Shown: positions 6,786 to 15,726, counted from the stretch's first letter. The stretch: 33,991 nucleotides of DNA from Pelomonas aquatica (GCF_026712205.1 NZ_JAPPUW010000034.1:1-33991), one strand, 5' to 3'. The notes: generated by a model not told the origin, from the letters alone. Program-made: numbers and translations.

Positions 6786-8390
6786 GGCCTCCGGTTCCAG
6801 CTTCACGCTCCAGAGCTGCCTGCCGTCGAGGTCGTGCAGCGACACGGCCATGGCCTTGGTCTTCGGGTCGATCCTCGCGCGGCCGTAGTATTGCTGCAAT
6901 GCCGTCGGCGGGTTGTTCTGCGGGTTGTCCGGCGGCACGCTGACATAGCGCACGTCGGGGCCGAAGGTCGTGTCCAGTTCGTTGGGGCCGAAGGTGCCGG
7001 CGTTGATGGGGCCGCCGACGAATTCCCAGAAGGGCTTGAAGTCGGTGAACTTCGCGCGCGAGGGGTGGTAGTGGGTGGCCTGGGCGTAGTGCACGTCGGC
7101 CGTCACCCAGACCACGTTGCGGATGTCGTGCCGCTTGATGAAGCGCAGGATGTCGGCCAGCTCCAGCTCGCGGCCCGAGGGCGCGCCGTTGTCGCCATTG
7201 GCCCAGGCCTCGTAGGTGCCCTTGGGGACGTCGGGGTTGAGGTCGGGCACGACCAGCGAGATCGGCATGTCGCTGGCGATGACCTTCCACGTGGCCTTCG
7301 AGGCCTTCAGCGCCTGCTTGAGCCAGGCCGTCTGCGCGGCGCCGAGGAAGGCGGAGTCGGCGTCGAGCACGGCCTGCCGGTTGGGCGAGTTGCGGCCGCG
7401 GTAGCTGCGCTCGTCCAGCATGAACACGTCCAGCAGCGGGCCGAAGCGAAAGCCGCGGTAGACCTGCTCGGGGTCCAGCGGATTGAGCCGGAAGGGGTTG
7501 AACTCGAACATGGCCTGGCGGGCGCGCACGGCCAGCAGCGAGGCGGCACGGTCTTCGTAGCGCTTGTCCTCGGGGCCGATGGTCTGGCCCGGGTACCAGT
7601 TGTTGCGCACCTCGTGGTCGTCCCACTGCACGAGGAAGGGCACCTCGGCGGCGAAGCGGCGCTTGTGGGCGTCGAGCTGGTTGTAGGCGAAGGCGCCGCG
7701 GTAGTCGTCCAGGGTCTGCGCGACGTGCGACTTGGCCTCGGTGACGAGGTTGGTCCACAGCGAGCCGTCGGCCAGCTTGACCTCGGCCTGGATGGGGCCG
7801 TCGGCATAGATCTGGTCGCCCGAATGGATGAAGAAGTCGGGCGACTCGCGCCGCATCGCCTCGTAGAGCCGGTAGCCGCCGAAGCGCTCGTTGATGCCCC
7901 AGCCCTGGCCGGCCTCGTCGCCCGAGAAGACGAAGCAGACCGGCCGGTCCGCCTTCGCCGCGGCCGTGCAGAAGCGGCCCACGACGGGCTCGCTGAGCGC
8001 GGACTCGTGCACCAGGTCCTGGAAGCTGACGCGGTAGAACACCTCCGCTCCGGCCGGCAGCCCGCTCAGGTCGACCCGCGCCGTGAAGCCATTGCCCTCG
8101 AAGGCCGCGGGCCCGATGACGCGGCGCGCGTTCTTGAAGCCGGCATCGGTCGCCACGTCGACGAGCATGCGCGCGGGCCGGTCCGTGCGGCTCCAGACGA
8201 TGCCGCCCTGGCGGGTCACGTCGCCGCTCATGACGCCGCCGGGCAGCTGGGGCCGCAGCCGGTCGGCCGTCACGATGGCCGGCGCCAGCCCTTGAGCGAG
8301 CACGCTGGAGATGTGGGAGCCGAGCAGGGCCGTGCCGCCGGTGGCGGCCAGGTTGCGCAGCAGGCGGCGGCGGGTGGGGGTGTCTGGCAT
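6783..8390 (-). CDS. phoD: PhoD-type alkaline phosphatase/phosphodiesterase, Tat-exported
   Basis: The 535-aa protein has a twin-arginine signal (TRRRLLRNLAATGGTALLGS), consistent with export of folded, metal-loaded PhoD. A PhoD N-terminal beta domain follows, with GVMSGDVTRQGGIVWSRTDR. The metallophosphatase core contains VFSGDEAGQGWG, IHSGDQIYADGPI, WDDHEVRNNWYPGQ and later VVWVTADVHYAQATHYHP, which carry the metal-binding Asp/His residues. PhoD enzymes release phosphate from phosphomono- and diesters in the periplasm using Ca/Fe. The stop codon lies inside the hairpin at 6731-6785. No pho box was identified upstream. Confidence 0.92.
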   Translation of the reverse strand: MPDTPTRRRLLRNLAATGGTALLGSHISSVLAQGLAPAIVTADRLRPQLPGGVMSGDVTRQGGIVWSRTDRPARMLVDVATDAGFKNARRVIGPAAFEGNGFTARVDLSGLPAGAEVFYRVSFQDLVHESALSEPVVGRFCTAAAKADRPVCFVFSGDEAGQGWGINERFGGYRLYEAMRRESPDFFIHSGDQIYADGPIQAEVKLADGSLWTNLVTEAKSHVAQTLDDYRGAFAYNQLDAHKRRFAAEVPFLVQWDDHEVRNNWYPGQTIGPEDKRYEDRAASLLAVRARQAMFEFNPFRLNPLDPEQVYRGFRFGPLLDVFMLDERSYRGRNSPNRQAVLDADSAFLGAAQTAWLKQALKASKATWKVIASDMPISLVVPDLNPDVPKGTYEAWANGDNGAPSGRELELADILRFIKRHDIRNVVWVTADVHYAQATHYHPSRAKFTDFKPFWEFVGGPINAGTFGPNELDTTFGPDVRYVSVPPDNPQNNPPTALQQYYGRARIDPKTKAMAVSLHDLDGRQLWSVKLEPEA

Positions 8391-8434
8391 GGTGGCCCGA
8401 GCTTAGGGCCGCCGCATGACAGCGCGGAGGCGGC

Positions 8435-9508
8435 TCAGGCCTTCTGCGCGAAGCTCCAGGCCAGTTCGGCCAGCGGCCAGGCGCTCTTGGCGGTTTCCCT
8501 GGCCTGGGCGCTGGACGCCGTGCCGTCGACGACGCGCTTGGCGATGCCCTGTACGATGGCCGCGATGCGGAACATGTTGTAGGCCAGGTAGAAGTTCCAG
8601 TCGGCCATGACGGCGTTCACGTCGGCGCGGCCGGTGCGCTCGCAGTAGCGCTGCACATAGTCGCGCTCGCTCGGGATGCCCAGCTCGGCGAGGTTGACGC
8701 CGCCCAGGCCGCGTGCGGCGCCCGAGGTCTGGATGTGCCAGCTCATGCAGTGGTAGCTGAAGTCGGCCAGCGGGTGGCCCAGCGTCGACAGCTCCCAGTC
8801 CAGCACCGCGATGATGCGCGGCTCGGTGGGGTGGAAGACGACGTTGTCCATGCGGTAGTCGCCGTGCACGATGGACACTTCGTTCTCGTCGCGCGCCGAC
8901 GCCGGGATGTGGGCCGGCAGCCAGGCCAGCAGCGCATCCATCGCCGGGTTGGGCTCGGTGACCGAGGCCAGGTATTGCTTGCTCCAGCGGCCGATCTGGC
9001 GCTCGAAGTAGTTGCCCGGCTTGCCGTAGGCCTCCAGGCCGGCGGCCTTGAAGTCGACCTGGTGCAGGGCCGCGATGACGCGGTTCATCTCGTCGTAGTG
9101 GGCGGCGCGTTCGGCATTGCCCAGGCCGGGCAGGCTCTGGTCCCACAACACGCGGCCGGGCATGAACTCCATGACGTAGAAGGCGCGGCCGATGACGGCT
9201 TCGTCCTCGCACAGCGCGCGCATCGCCGGCACGGGCACGTCGGTTCCGGCCAGCGCGCTCATGACCTGGAACTCGCGCTCGATCGCATGGGCCGACGGCA
9301 GCAGCCTGGCCACCGGCGCCGGCTTGCTGCGCATCACGTACTGGGCGCCCGGCGTCTTCAGCAGATAGGTGGGGTTGGACTGGCCGCCCTTGAACTGCTC
9401 GATGGCGAGCGGGCCGGCGAAGCCGTCGACGTGGGCGCCGAGCCAGGCTTCGAGGGCCGCGGTGTCCAGGGCCTGGGCGAGGGGACGGGTGCCGGTGAAT
9501 GCTTCCAT
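8435..9508 (-). CDS. Phosphotransferase-family protein (APH/ACAD10-like kinase fold)
   Basis: The protein of about 357 aa has the aminoglycoside-phosphotransferase/choline-kinase fold. Visible motifs are FKGGQSNPTYLL (nucleotide loop), VMRSKPAP (ATP-binding Lys), VHGDYRMDNVVFHP (catalytic loop with Asp and Asn) and IAVLDWELSTLGHPLAD (metal-binding DWE). This subgroup resembles the kinase domain of ACAD10/11, implicated in 4-hydroxy-acid catabolism, and is often found with acyl-CoA dehydrogenase genes. None are adjacent here, so the substrate is unknown. An ATG 11 codons upstream (9541) is possible; I prefer MEAFTGTRP because the extra N-terminus (MESSRPTKPTS) looks non-conserved. Neither start has a good Shine-Dalgarno. 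Confidence 0.85.
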   Translation of the reverse strand: MEAFTGTRPLAQALDTAALEAWLGAHVDGFAGPLAIEQFKGGQSNPTYLLKTPGAQYVMRSKPAPVARLLPSAHAIEREFQVMSALAGTDVPVPAMRALCEDEAVIGRAFYVMEFMPGRVLWDQSLPGLGNAERAAHYDEMNRVIAALHQVDFKAAGLEAYGKPGNYFERQIGRWSKQYLASVTEPNPAMDALLAWLPAHIPASARDENEVSIVHGDYRMDNVVFHPTEPRIIAVLDWELSTLGHPLADFSYHCMSWHIQTSGAARGLGGVNLAELGIPSERDYVQRYCERTGRADVNAVMADWNFYLAYNMFRIAAIVQGIAKRVVDGTASSAQARETAKSAWPLAELAWSFAQKA

Positions 9509-9571
9509 GGAGGTCGGTTTTGTGGGGCGCGAACTTTCCATTCTGCGAGCAGGCTGCCGGCCGGCGTGTCC

Positions 9572-10288
9572 TCAGCGCGACGCTGCCGCCAGCAATTTGT
9601 CGCGGCTGAGCACCACCAGCCGCGTGGGTTCCACGCGCACGGCGCCTTCGCGCTCGAAGGCCTTGAGCTCCTGGTTCACGCGCTGGCGCGAGGCGCCGAG
9701 CAACTGGGCCAGGTCTTCCTGCGCGAGCTGCAGGCCGATGCGGGTCACGGCCTCATCACCTTGGCCTTCCTGCACCCCGTAGGAGCGCGCCAGCAGCAGC
9801 ACCTGCTTGGCCAGGCGCGCCGCCAGCGGCCGGGTGTTGAGGTCCTCGATCATGTCGAACATCAGCCGCAGGCGGCGGCAGTTCAGCCGCAGCAGCGCGT
9901 CGTAGAGCTCGGAATGGGCCTGCAGCAGCGCGCGGAAGTCGGCCTTGCGCACGCACAGCAGCGTCGTGTCGCCGTGGGCATAGGCATCGTGGGTGCGGGG
10001 CAGGCCGTCGAACAGCGCGATGTCGCCGAACCAGGTGCCGGGCTCGACATAGGTCAGCGAGATCTGCTTGCCGGCCAGCGACACCGAGCTGACGCGCACG
10101 GCGCCCTTGGCGACGCCGCACCATTCCTCGGCGGGCTCGCCGCGGTGCGACAGCATGGTGTCGTCGGCGAGGCGGCGCACGAAGGCGCGCTGCAGGATGT
10201 CGCCGCGCAGGCCCTCGGACAACCTGGAGAACCAGGCGCCCTGATCGACCTGCTGGCGTTCGGCGGGGGTGAGGCTGAGTGAGTTCAT
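9572..10288 (-). CDS. Crp/Fnr-family transcriptional regulator
   Basis: The 238-aa protein has an N-terminal cyclic-nucleotide-binding-type beta roll containing GEPAEEWCGVAKGAVRVSSV and EPGTWFGDIALFDGLPRTHD, a long dimerisation helix (LYDALLRLNCRRLRLMFDMI), and a C-terminal winged helix-turn-helix with LAQEDLAQLLGASRQRVNQE as the recognition region. The pocket sequence FGDIALFDGLPRTHDA lacks the PRSAT-like cAMP signature of classical Crp, and no N-terminal Fnr cysteine cluster is present, so the ligand is unclear. The gene is divergent from the FimV-like gene across 114 bp and could regulate it. Confidence 0.9.
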   Translation of the reverse strand: MNSLSLTPAERQQVDQGAWFSRLSEGLRGDILQRAFVRRLADDTMLSHRGEPAEEWCGVAKGAVRVSSVSLAGKQISLTYVEPGTWFGDIALFDGLPRTHDAYAHGDTTLLCVRKADFRALLQAHSELYDALLRLNCRRLRLMFDMIEDLNTRPLAARLAKQVLLLARSYGVQEGQGDEAVTRIGLQLAQEDLAQLLGASRQRVNQELKAFEREGAVRVEPTRLVVLSRDKLLAAASR

Positions 10289-10402
10289 GTCTGGCGGGGC
10301 ATTGTGCCGCTGCGGAGGGGCCGGCCGGTGGGTGACCCCATGCTAGAGTGATCCGCGCTGTTCCATCCTTCATTCAACCGCATCGCTAGCCGCCCGCAGT
10401 CA

Positions 10403-12091
10403 ATGCCCCTCACGGCCCTGCGCCCGACCTTGCTGGGTGCTCTCACCCCCGCCTTGGCACTGCTGCTCGGCCTGGCGCCTCATGGCGCCGAGGCTCTGGG
10501 GCTGGGCCGGCCGCAAGTCCTGTCCGCCCTCGGCAGGCCCCTCGATGCCAGCATCCCGGTGACACTGGCCGACGGCGAGCCGCTGAGCGACGGCTGCCTG
10601 CGCGCCGAGGTCACGGCCGGCGACGCGCGCGTGCCGGCCGGACTGCTGCAGCTGCGCATCGAGGGTGAGCCCGGGCAGCGCAGCATCCGGCTGCAGAGCA
10701 TCGTGCGCATCGACGAACCGGCCTTGCGCATCACGCTGGCCCTGGGCTGCCCGGTGCGGCTCACGCGCGAGTTCAACGTCTTCGTCGACCCGCCGGGCGG
10801 CGTCGGCGCCTCGGCACTGCCGCCTGCGCCGCTGCCCCAGGCCGCTGCCGTGGAGCCGGCGCCACGCGCGCTGGTCGAGGTGCAGCCCGCCGCGCCGCGA
10901 CCCAAGCCCGCGGCCCACGCCCGTGCCCATGCCCGCATGCGGGCCAGCGGCCCGCGCCTGGTGCTGGAGCGGCCCGAGGTGCTGGCCAGCCAGGTGGCGC
11001 CACCGGCCCCCGCCAGTGCGCCCGAGGCGGAGCCGACGCCCGAGCTGGAGGCCCAGATCAGCCGGCTCGAACAGACCGTCGCCCAGCTGCGCGCCGAGCT
11101 GGAGGCGCGCCAGGCCCTGGCGGCACAGGTCGCCGCGCAGCCGGCCTCGGTGCCGGTGGCGCCACCGCCGCCCATGCTGGCGGCGCCCGTGCACGCCTCG
11201 GCCTACCGTGACCCGCTGACCTGGCTGATGACGCTGGCGTTGAGCCTGCTGGCCGGCTCGGCGGCCTTCTACGGCAGCCGCTGGCTGGACCAGCGTGCCC
11301 GCCGCGAAAGCGCGCACTGGCGCTCGCTGCAGGCCGCCGCCGAGGGCGCGGCCCCGCCGCCGGCAGCTGCCCAGGCCACCGGCATGGCGCCGCCGGTCGA
11401 TGCGGCTACCGCGGCCCGCCTGCCCGACGAAGGCCAGCACGCCGCCACGCGCCCGCAGCCGCGGCCGATGGCCTGGCCGCCCGCGCAGATCGTGGCGCCC
11501 GGGCCGGCGATGCCGGCCGATTCCGCCATGCTGGCGACCCAGCCGATGCCGGCGCAGGCCGCCGTGGCGCCGCCGGCGCCCGCGCTGAGCGTGGCCGACG
11601 AACTGCTGGACCTGCAGCAGCAGGTCGACTTCCTGCTGCTGCTCGGCCAGCACGAGGCCGCGGCCGAGCTGCTGGCCGGCCGCATGACGGGCGGCGCCGG
11701 CAGCGCCATGCCCTATCTGATGCTGATGGAGCTCTGCCAGCAGCGTGGCGAGCCCGAAGCCTTCGCCGAACTCGCGAGGCAGTTCGAACCGCGCTTCCGC
11801 TCGCCGGCGCCGGGCTGGTCGCAGAGCCTCGCCCGCGGGCGCAGCCTGGACGGCTGCCCCAGCGTCATCGCCCATCTGCAGATGGCCTGGGCCGAACCCG
11901 GCGCCGCGATGCAGATGCTGCAGGCCCTGCTCGCCAGGGGCGGCGGGCCGGGCGTGCAGCGTTTCGAGCTGCCGGCCTACCGCGACCTGCTGACGCTCTA
12001 CAGCGTCGCCCGCGACCTGTTCGAGGCCGGCCTGCGCAGCGAAGGCGTGGACCTGATGCTGCCGCTCGACTCACAGTTCGGCGGCGGCTGA
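10403..12091 (+). CDS. FimV-like inner-membrane protein
   Basis: The 562-aa protein has a signal peptide (about 1-32, ending ...APHGAEA) and a FimV N-terminal periplasmic domain starting LGLGRPQVLSALGRPLDASI and ending near FNVFVDPP (about residue 132). A Pro/Ala-rich linker, a short coiled coil (about 213-245, ISRLEQTVAQLRAELEARQA), a transmembrane helix (about 272-292, LTWLMTLALSLLAGSAAFYG) and a cytoplasmic C-terminus with TPR/FimV-C-like sequence (ELLDLQQQVDFLLLLGQHEA) follow. FimV organises polar type IV pilus and cAMP signalling in Pseudomonas. This version is shorter than FimV (about 900 aa), and I see no LysM motif between the N-domain and the membrane helix. Convergent with cysB, 10 bp apart. 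Confidence 0.82.
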   Translation: MPLTALRPTLLGALTPALALLLGLAPHGAEALGLGRPQVLSALGRPLDASIPVTLADGEPLSDGCLRAEVTAGDARVPAGLLQLRIEGEPGQRSIRLQSIVRIDEPALRITLALGCPVRLTREFNVFVDPPGGVGASALPPAPLPQAAAVEPAPRALVEVQPAAPRPKPAAHARAHARMRASGPRLVLERPEVLASQVAPPAPASAPEAEPTPELEAQISRLEQTVAQLRAELEARQALAAQVAAQPASVPVAPPPPMLAAPVHASAYRDPLTWLMTLALSLLAGSAAFYGSRWLDQRARRESAHWRSLQAAAEGAAPPPAAAQATGMAPPVDAATAARLPDEGQHAATRPQPRPMAWPPAQIVAPGPAMPADSAMLATQPMPAQAAVAPPAPALSVADELLDLQQQVDFLLLLGQHEAAAELLAGRMTGGAGSAMPYLMLMELCQQRGEPEAFAELARQFEPRFRSPAPGWSQSLARGRSLDGCPSVIAHLQMAWAEPGAAMQMLQALLARGGGPGVQRFELPAYRDLLTLYSVARDLFEAGLRSEGVDLMLPLDSQFGGG

Positions 12092-12101
12092 CGCCGGCCG
12101 C

Positions 12102-13046
12102 CTACAGGTCGAAGTCGTCTGCGTTGCCGGTCATCGCCCTCTCGATGAGCTTGCGGCTCAGGCGGTCCGACAGCAGCTCGGCGAAGGCGTAGACGTAGTT
12201 GCGCAGATAGGCGCCGCGCTTGAAGGCGATGCGCGTGACATTGCTGCCCAGCAGCGTGCCCAACGGCCGCGCCACCAGTTCGCTGCCGGCCGGCTCCTCG
12301 CGCATGGCCATCTCGGCCACGATGCCCACGCCCATGCCCAGGCGCACATAGGTCTTGATGACGTCGGAGTCGATGGCCTCCAGCACGACGTTGGGCGTCA
12401 GGTGGCGGGCCGCGAAGGCCTTGTCGATGCGGGTGCGGCCCGTGAAGCTGGGGTGGTAGGACACCAGCGGCTCGCCGGCGAGCTGCTCCAGGCCGATGCG
12501 CTCGGCCGTGGCCAGCGGGTGCTCGCGCGGCACGACCATGACGTGCTGCCATTCGTAGCAGGGCAGGGTGACGAGCTCCGGGTACTGGGTCAGCGACTCG
12601 GTGGCCAGGCCGAGGTCGGCGCTTTCGTCCAGCAGCATCCTGGCGACCTGGTCCGGGCTGCCCTGGTGCAGGCTGATGCGCAGCTGCGGCAGGTTCTTGC
12701 GCAGCTGGGCCACCGGTGCGGGCAGCACGTAGCGGGCCTGGGTGTGCGTCGTGGCGATGGAGAAGGTGCCGCTGTCCTGGCGCGAATACTCCTCGCCGAT
12801 GCGCTTCAGGTTGCCGACCTCGCGCAGGATGATCTCGATGCAGGCCAACACCTGCTGGCCCGGTTCGGTGATGCGGCGCAGGCGCTTGCCGTGGCGCGAG
12901 AAGATGTCGACGCCCAGCTCCTCCTCCAGCTCGAGGATGGCCTTGGACACGCCCGGCTGGGACGTGAACAGCGCCTTGGCCGTCTCGGTCAGGTTGAGGT
13001 TGCGGCGGGCGGCTTCCTGGACGAAGCGGAATTGGTGCAGGTTCAT
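12102..13046 (-). CDS. cysB: CysB-type LysR-family transcriptional regulator
   Basis: The 314-aa protein begins MNLHQFRFVQEAARRNLNLT and continues with the CysB-specific helix-turn-helix ETAKALFTSQPGVSKAILEL. The LysR substrate-binding domain includes IATTHTQARYVLPAPV and HQGSPDQVA, matching the sulfate/O-acetylserine-binding pocket of CysB/Cbl (the TTHTQARY motif). It activates sulfate assimilation and cysteine biosynthesis genes. It lies 10 bp downstream of the CbiX-type gene on the same strand, a sensible pairing because siroheme made by that pathway is the sulfite reductase cofactor. CysB and Cbl cannot be firmly separated here. Confidence 0.92.
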   Translation of the reverse strand: MNLHQFRFVQEAARRNLNLTETAKALFTSQPGVSKAILELEEELGVDIFSRHGKRLRRITEPGQQVLACIEIILREVGNLKRIGEEYSRQDSGTFSIATTHTQARYVLPAPVAQLRKNLPQLRISLHQGSPDQVARMLLDESADLGLATESLTQYPELVTLPCYEWQHVMVVPREHPLATAERIGLEQLAGEPLVSYHPSFTGRTRIDKAFAARHLTPNVVLEAIDSDVIKTYVRLGMGVGIVAEMAMREEPAGSELVARPLGTLLGSNVTRIAFKRGAYLRNYVYAFAELLSDRLSRKLIERAMTGNADDFDL

Positions 13047-13056
13047 TCGAGGACGC

Positions 13057-13425
13057 TTAGTCGAGGACGTTCAGGCAGGCCTGGCTGATGGCCTGGAGCA
13101 CGGTTTCCTGCTCGCCCAGCGGTGCGTGCAGCAGCCACTCGACGGCATCGCCATGCTGTTCGCGCAGGCGGTCCAGCAGCAGCGGCACGTCGCGCCGCAC
13201 ATGGCCGCCGGTGCCGAGGAAGAGGGGCAGCACATGCACGCGCGTGCAGCCGGCCGCGGCGAGCCGGGCCGCGGCCTCCTCGATGCCGGGCGACATGAAT
13301 TCGAGGTAGGCCAGCGCCAGCGGCGTGCCGGGCCGCGCGGCGCGCAGGCGCTCGGCGACGGCCTCGAAGGGCCGGGCCCAGGCCGCGTCGCGGGCGCCGT
13401 GGGCGAAGAGCAGCAGGCCGTCCAT
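13057..13425 (-). CDS. CbiX/SirB-type sirohydrochlorin chelatase-like protein
   Basis: The single-domain protein of about 122 aa begins MDGLLLFAHGARDAAWARPF. It has the chelatase His in FAHGARD and the second metal-site motif LPLFLGTGGHVRRD, as in short CbiX/SirB proteins that insert Fe or Co into sirohydrochlorin in the cytoplasm. A GTG four codons upstream (13437) also opens the frame, but it lies inside the dispersed repeat. The ATG at 13425 gives the canonical N-terminus. The gene is directly upstream of cysB, consistent with siroheme supply for sulfite reduction. Confidence 0.85.
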   Translation of the reverse strand: MDGLLLFAHGARDAAWARPFEAVAERLRAARPGTPLALAYLEFMSPGIEEAAARLAAAGCTRVHVLPLFLGTGGHVRRDVPLLLDRLREQHGDAVEWLLHAPLGEQETVLQAISQACLNVLD

Positions 13426-13430
13426 CAGCG

Positions 13431-13498
13431 TCCGCACGGCCGCCCGAAGGACACTGGCGCCCCCTCGGGGGGCAGTGAACGAAGTGAGCGTGGGGGCT
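13431..13498 (-). repeat. Dispersed extragenic repeat, copy 2 (between lptG and cbiX)
   Basis: Minus-strand copy of the element at 3469-3536. The 40-base core 13459-13498 differs from it at one position, and the flank to 13431 is similar but diverged. It fills most of the gap between the lptG stop (13502) and the chelatase start, beginning three bases after the lptG stop codon. It has the same orientation relative to the flanking genes as copy 1 and contains the hairpin GCCCCC-CGA-GGGGGC. Confidence 0.85.
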
Positions 13499-13501
13499 TC
13501 A

Positions 13502-14629
13502 TCATCTGTATCTCACCAGCCAGGCGAAGGCCGCCATCGACAGCCCGAGGTAGAGCAGGCTGGGCGTCGCCGCGACGAGCCAGGGCGTCCAGTTCTTCAG
13601 CAGGCCCAGATGGCCCGCGACGTTGTTCAGCAGCACGAAGCTGATGCCCAGCATGATGCCGCCGAAGACCTTGATGCTGATGCCGCCCGCACGCCCGTGC
13701 AGATAGGCGAAGGGCAGGGCCAGGGCCACCATGACGAAGCAGGCCAGCGGGTAGAAGGCCTTGCGCCAGAACTGGATGCTGTAGGCCTGGGAGGACTGCT
13801 CCTGGGACGACAGATGCTCGGTGTAGCGCAGCAGCTCCAGCGTCGACATCGACGAAGCCGGCAGCACCGCGGCCGCGATGACGCCGGCATGCAGCGAGCT
13901 CTGCCAGTCGAGCCGATCCAGCTGCTGCTCGCTGACGACGACGTCGCCGACCGTGCCGCCGGCCGCGGCCGCGCCGGGGTTCCAGACCGTGCGCTGGACG
14001 GCCTGCAGCCGCCACAGGCCCTGGCCATCGACATCGACCTTGCCCGCCTCGGTGCGCGACAGCAGCCGGCCCTCGGCGTCGAACTCGTAGATGCGCACGT
14101 CCTCCAGCTCGCCGCCGCTGCCGACGCGGCCGACGCGGACCGAGTAGCTGCGCTCCTGGCCGTCGACCTTGCGGTGATCCTTCAGCCAGGCGCCGCGCCG
14201 CGCCGGGTTGGCGTCGTGGCTGAAGCGGGCGCGCATGTCGTCGCCCTCGCGCTCGAACCGCGGTGCGACGTAGTCGCCGACGAAGAAGGTCAGTGCCGCG
14301 AACAGCGCCGCCAGGCCGGCCAGCAGGCCCAGCGCGCGCGCCGGGCCGAGGCCGCCGGTGCGCAGGATGGTGAACTCGCTGCTCTGGGCCAGGCGGGCCA
14401 GCGCGACGATGGCGCCGATCAGCACGGCGATGGGGAAGAGCTCGTAGAAATGGCCGGGCAGCTCCATCGCGGCCAGCAGCGCGGCCTTGCCGCCGCCGGC
14501 GCCGACGCGGGCCATGCGCTCGAGGTCGTCGACGAAGTCGATGAAGAAGAACAGCGCCAGGAAGGCCAGTGCGACGAGGACGACCGAGCCGACGATGTCC
14601 TTGTAGAGCAGGCGGCGGACGGTTTTCAT
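13502..14629 (-). CDS. lptG: LPS export ABC transporter permease LptG
   Basis: The 375-aa inner-membrane protein of the YjgP/YjgQ family starts MKTVRRLLYKDIVGSVVLVA. Three N-terminal membrane helices (including LALFFFIDFVDDLERM and a helix after FELFPIAVLIGAIVAL-like sequence) are followed by a periplasmic beta-jellyroll (about 120-265) and three C-terminal helices (YPLACFVMVALALPFAYLHG, IMLGISFVLLNNVAGHLG). With LptF and the ATPase LptB it extracts lipopolysaccharide for transport to the outer membrane. Its ATG overlaps the lptF stop by 4 bases (translational coupling). The assignment to LptG rather than LptF follows from its second position in the pair and the shorter N-terminal cytoplasmic tail. 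Confidence 0.93.
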   Translation of the reverse strand: MKTVRRLLYKDIVGSVVLVALAFLALFFFIDFVDDLERMARVGAGGGKAALLAAMELPGHFYELFPIAVLIGAIVALARLAQSSEFTILRTGGLGPARALGLLAGLAALFAALTFFVGDYVAPRFEREGDDMRARFSHDANPARRGAWLKDHRKVDGQERSYSVRVGRVGSGGELEDVRIYEFDAEGRLLSRTEAGKVDVDGQGLWRLQAVQRTVWNPGAAAAGGTVGDVVVSEQQLDRLDWQSSLHAGVIAAAVLPASSMSTLELLRYTEHLSSQEQSSQAYSIQFWRKAFYPLACFVMVALALPFAYLHGRAGGISIKVFGGIMLGISFVLLNNVAGHLGLLKNWTPWLVAATPSLLYLGLSMAAFAWLVRYR

Positions 14630-15726
14630 GCCGTGGCCTCCCTGGCCCCGCGCCGGCGCAGGCAGAAGCGGTTGCCGTTGTCGCGCAGCCAGATGACGCC
14701 CAGGGCCAGGAAGAGGGCGCTGCCGTGCAGGATGACCAGCGCGCGCGGCAGCGTCATGCGGGAATTGGCCACCCAGGCCTGGGACAGATTGATGAGGTTG
14801 AAGTAGACGATGAAGGCCAGCAGCGCGAACAGCAGGTTCCAGTTGCTGGCGCGGCGCGGGTTGCTGGCCGACAGGCCGATGCCGAGCAGGGCCATGTTGA
14901 TGCCGCCGAGGATCATGCCCAGGCGCCAGGCCAGCTCGCCCAGGTTCCTGGGCGTCGGCGCGCGCAGCAGGTCCAGCGTCGCCATCGCCTTGGGCGGCAG
15001 CTGGTTGGCATTGGCCAGCGCCTGGGTGTCGGTCAGCACCTTGTACTGATCGAAGCGGGCCAGGCTCTTGTCGCCGGTCTTGAGCTGGGTCTCGTTGCGC
15101 TGGCCGTGGTCCAGCACGAGGAAGCGGTCGTCGCCCTCCATCTCCAGCCGGCCACGGGCCGAGGTCGTCACCGATTCGCGCTCGTTCTGGCTGCCGAGGA
15201 TGAAGACGTTGCGGCCCGTCGTCGCGTCGTCGCCGGCGCGCTCGATGAAGAAGACGCGGCTGCCGTCCCGCGAGGACTGGAACTGGCCCGGCGCCACGCG
15301 CGACAGGTCGCCGCGCTTCTGGTAGCGGTCGCTCAGCTCGGCGCTGTTCTGGTTGCCCCAGGGCCAGACGATCAACATCAGCACGATGACGCCCAGCAGC
15401 ACCGGCGAGGCCATGCGCAGCACCGGCCTCACGAAACGCGCCAGCGGGACGCCGCTGGCGAACCAGATCGTCATCTCCGACTCGCGGTAGAAGCGCCCGA
15501 GCGTCAGCACGATGGCGATGAAGAGCGACAGGATGAGCATGATCGCGAGGTAGGAGAGGGTCGCGTAGCCCATCAGCAGCACGACATCCTGGGGCGCGAC
15601 ATTGCCGCCGGCGGCCTGGCCCAGCGTGCGGATCAGCGTGGACGTGAGCACGATGGTCAGGATGACGACGAGCGTGACGCCGAAGCTCTTGGCCAGCTCT
15701 GAGCGCGTCGATGAATCGAATAGCAT
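14626..15726 (-). CDS. lptF: LPS export ABC transporter permease LptF
   Basis: The 366-aa protein starts MLFDSSTRSELAKSFGVTLV, with the coupling helix near the N-terminus followed by VVILTIVLTSTLIRTLGQAA. Further helices lie around YATLSYLAIMLILSLFIAIV and MASPVLLGVIVLMLIVWPWG. A periplasmic domain runs from about 125 to 260 and includes FQSSRDGSRVFFIERA and other LptF/G jellyroll strands, with three more helices after it. It is the partner of LptG in the LptB2FG transporter. It is the first gene of the lptFG operon and is divergent from pepA with only 26 bp between start codons; the ATG has no obvious Shine-Dalgarno. Confidence 0.93.
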   Translation of the reverse strand: MLFDSSTRSELAKSFGVTLVVILTIVLTSTLIRTLGQAAGGNVAPQDVVLLMGYATLSYLAIMLILSLFIAIVLTLGRFYRESEMTIWFASGVPLARFVRPVLRMASPVLLGVIVLMLIVWPWGNQNSAELSDRYQKRGDLSRVAPGQFQSSRDGSRVFFIERAGDDATTGRNVFILGSQNERESVTTSARGRLEMEGDDRFLVLDHGQRNETQLKTGDKSLARFDQYKVLTDTQALANANQLPPKAMATLDLLRAPTPRNLGELAWRLGMILGGINMALLGIGLSASNPRRASNWNLLFALLAFIVYFNLINLSQAWVANSRMTLPRALVILHGSALFLALGVIWLRDNGNRFCLRRRGAREATA

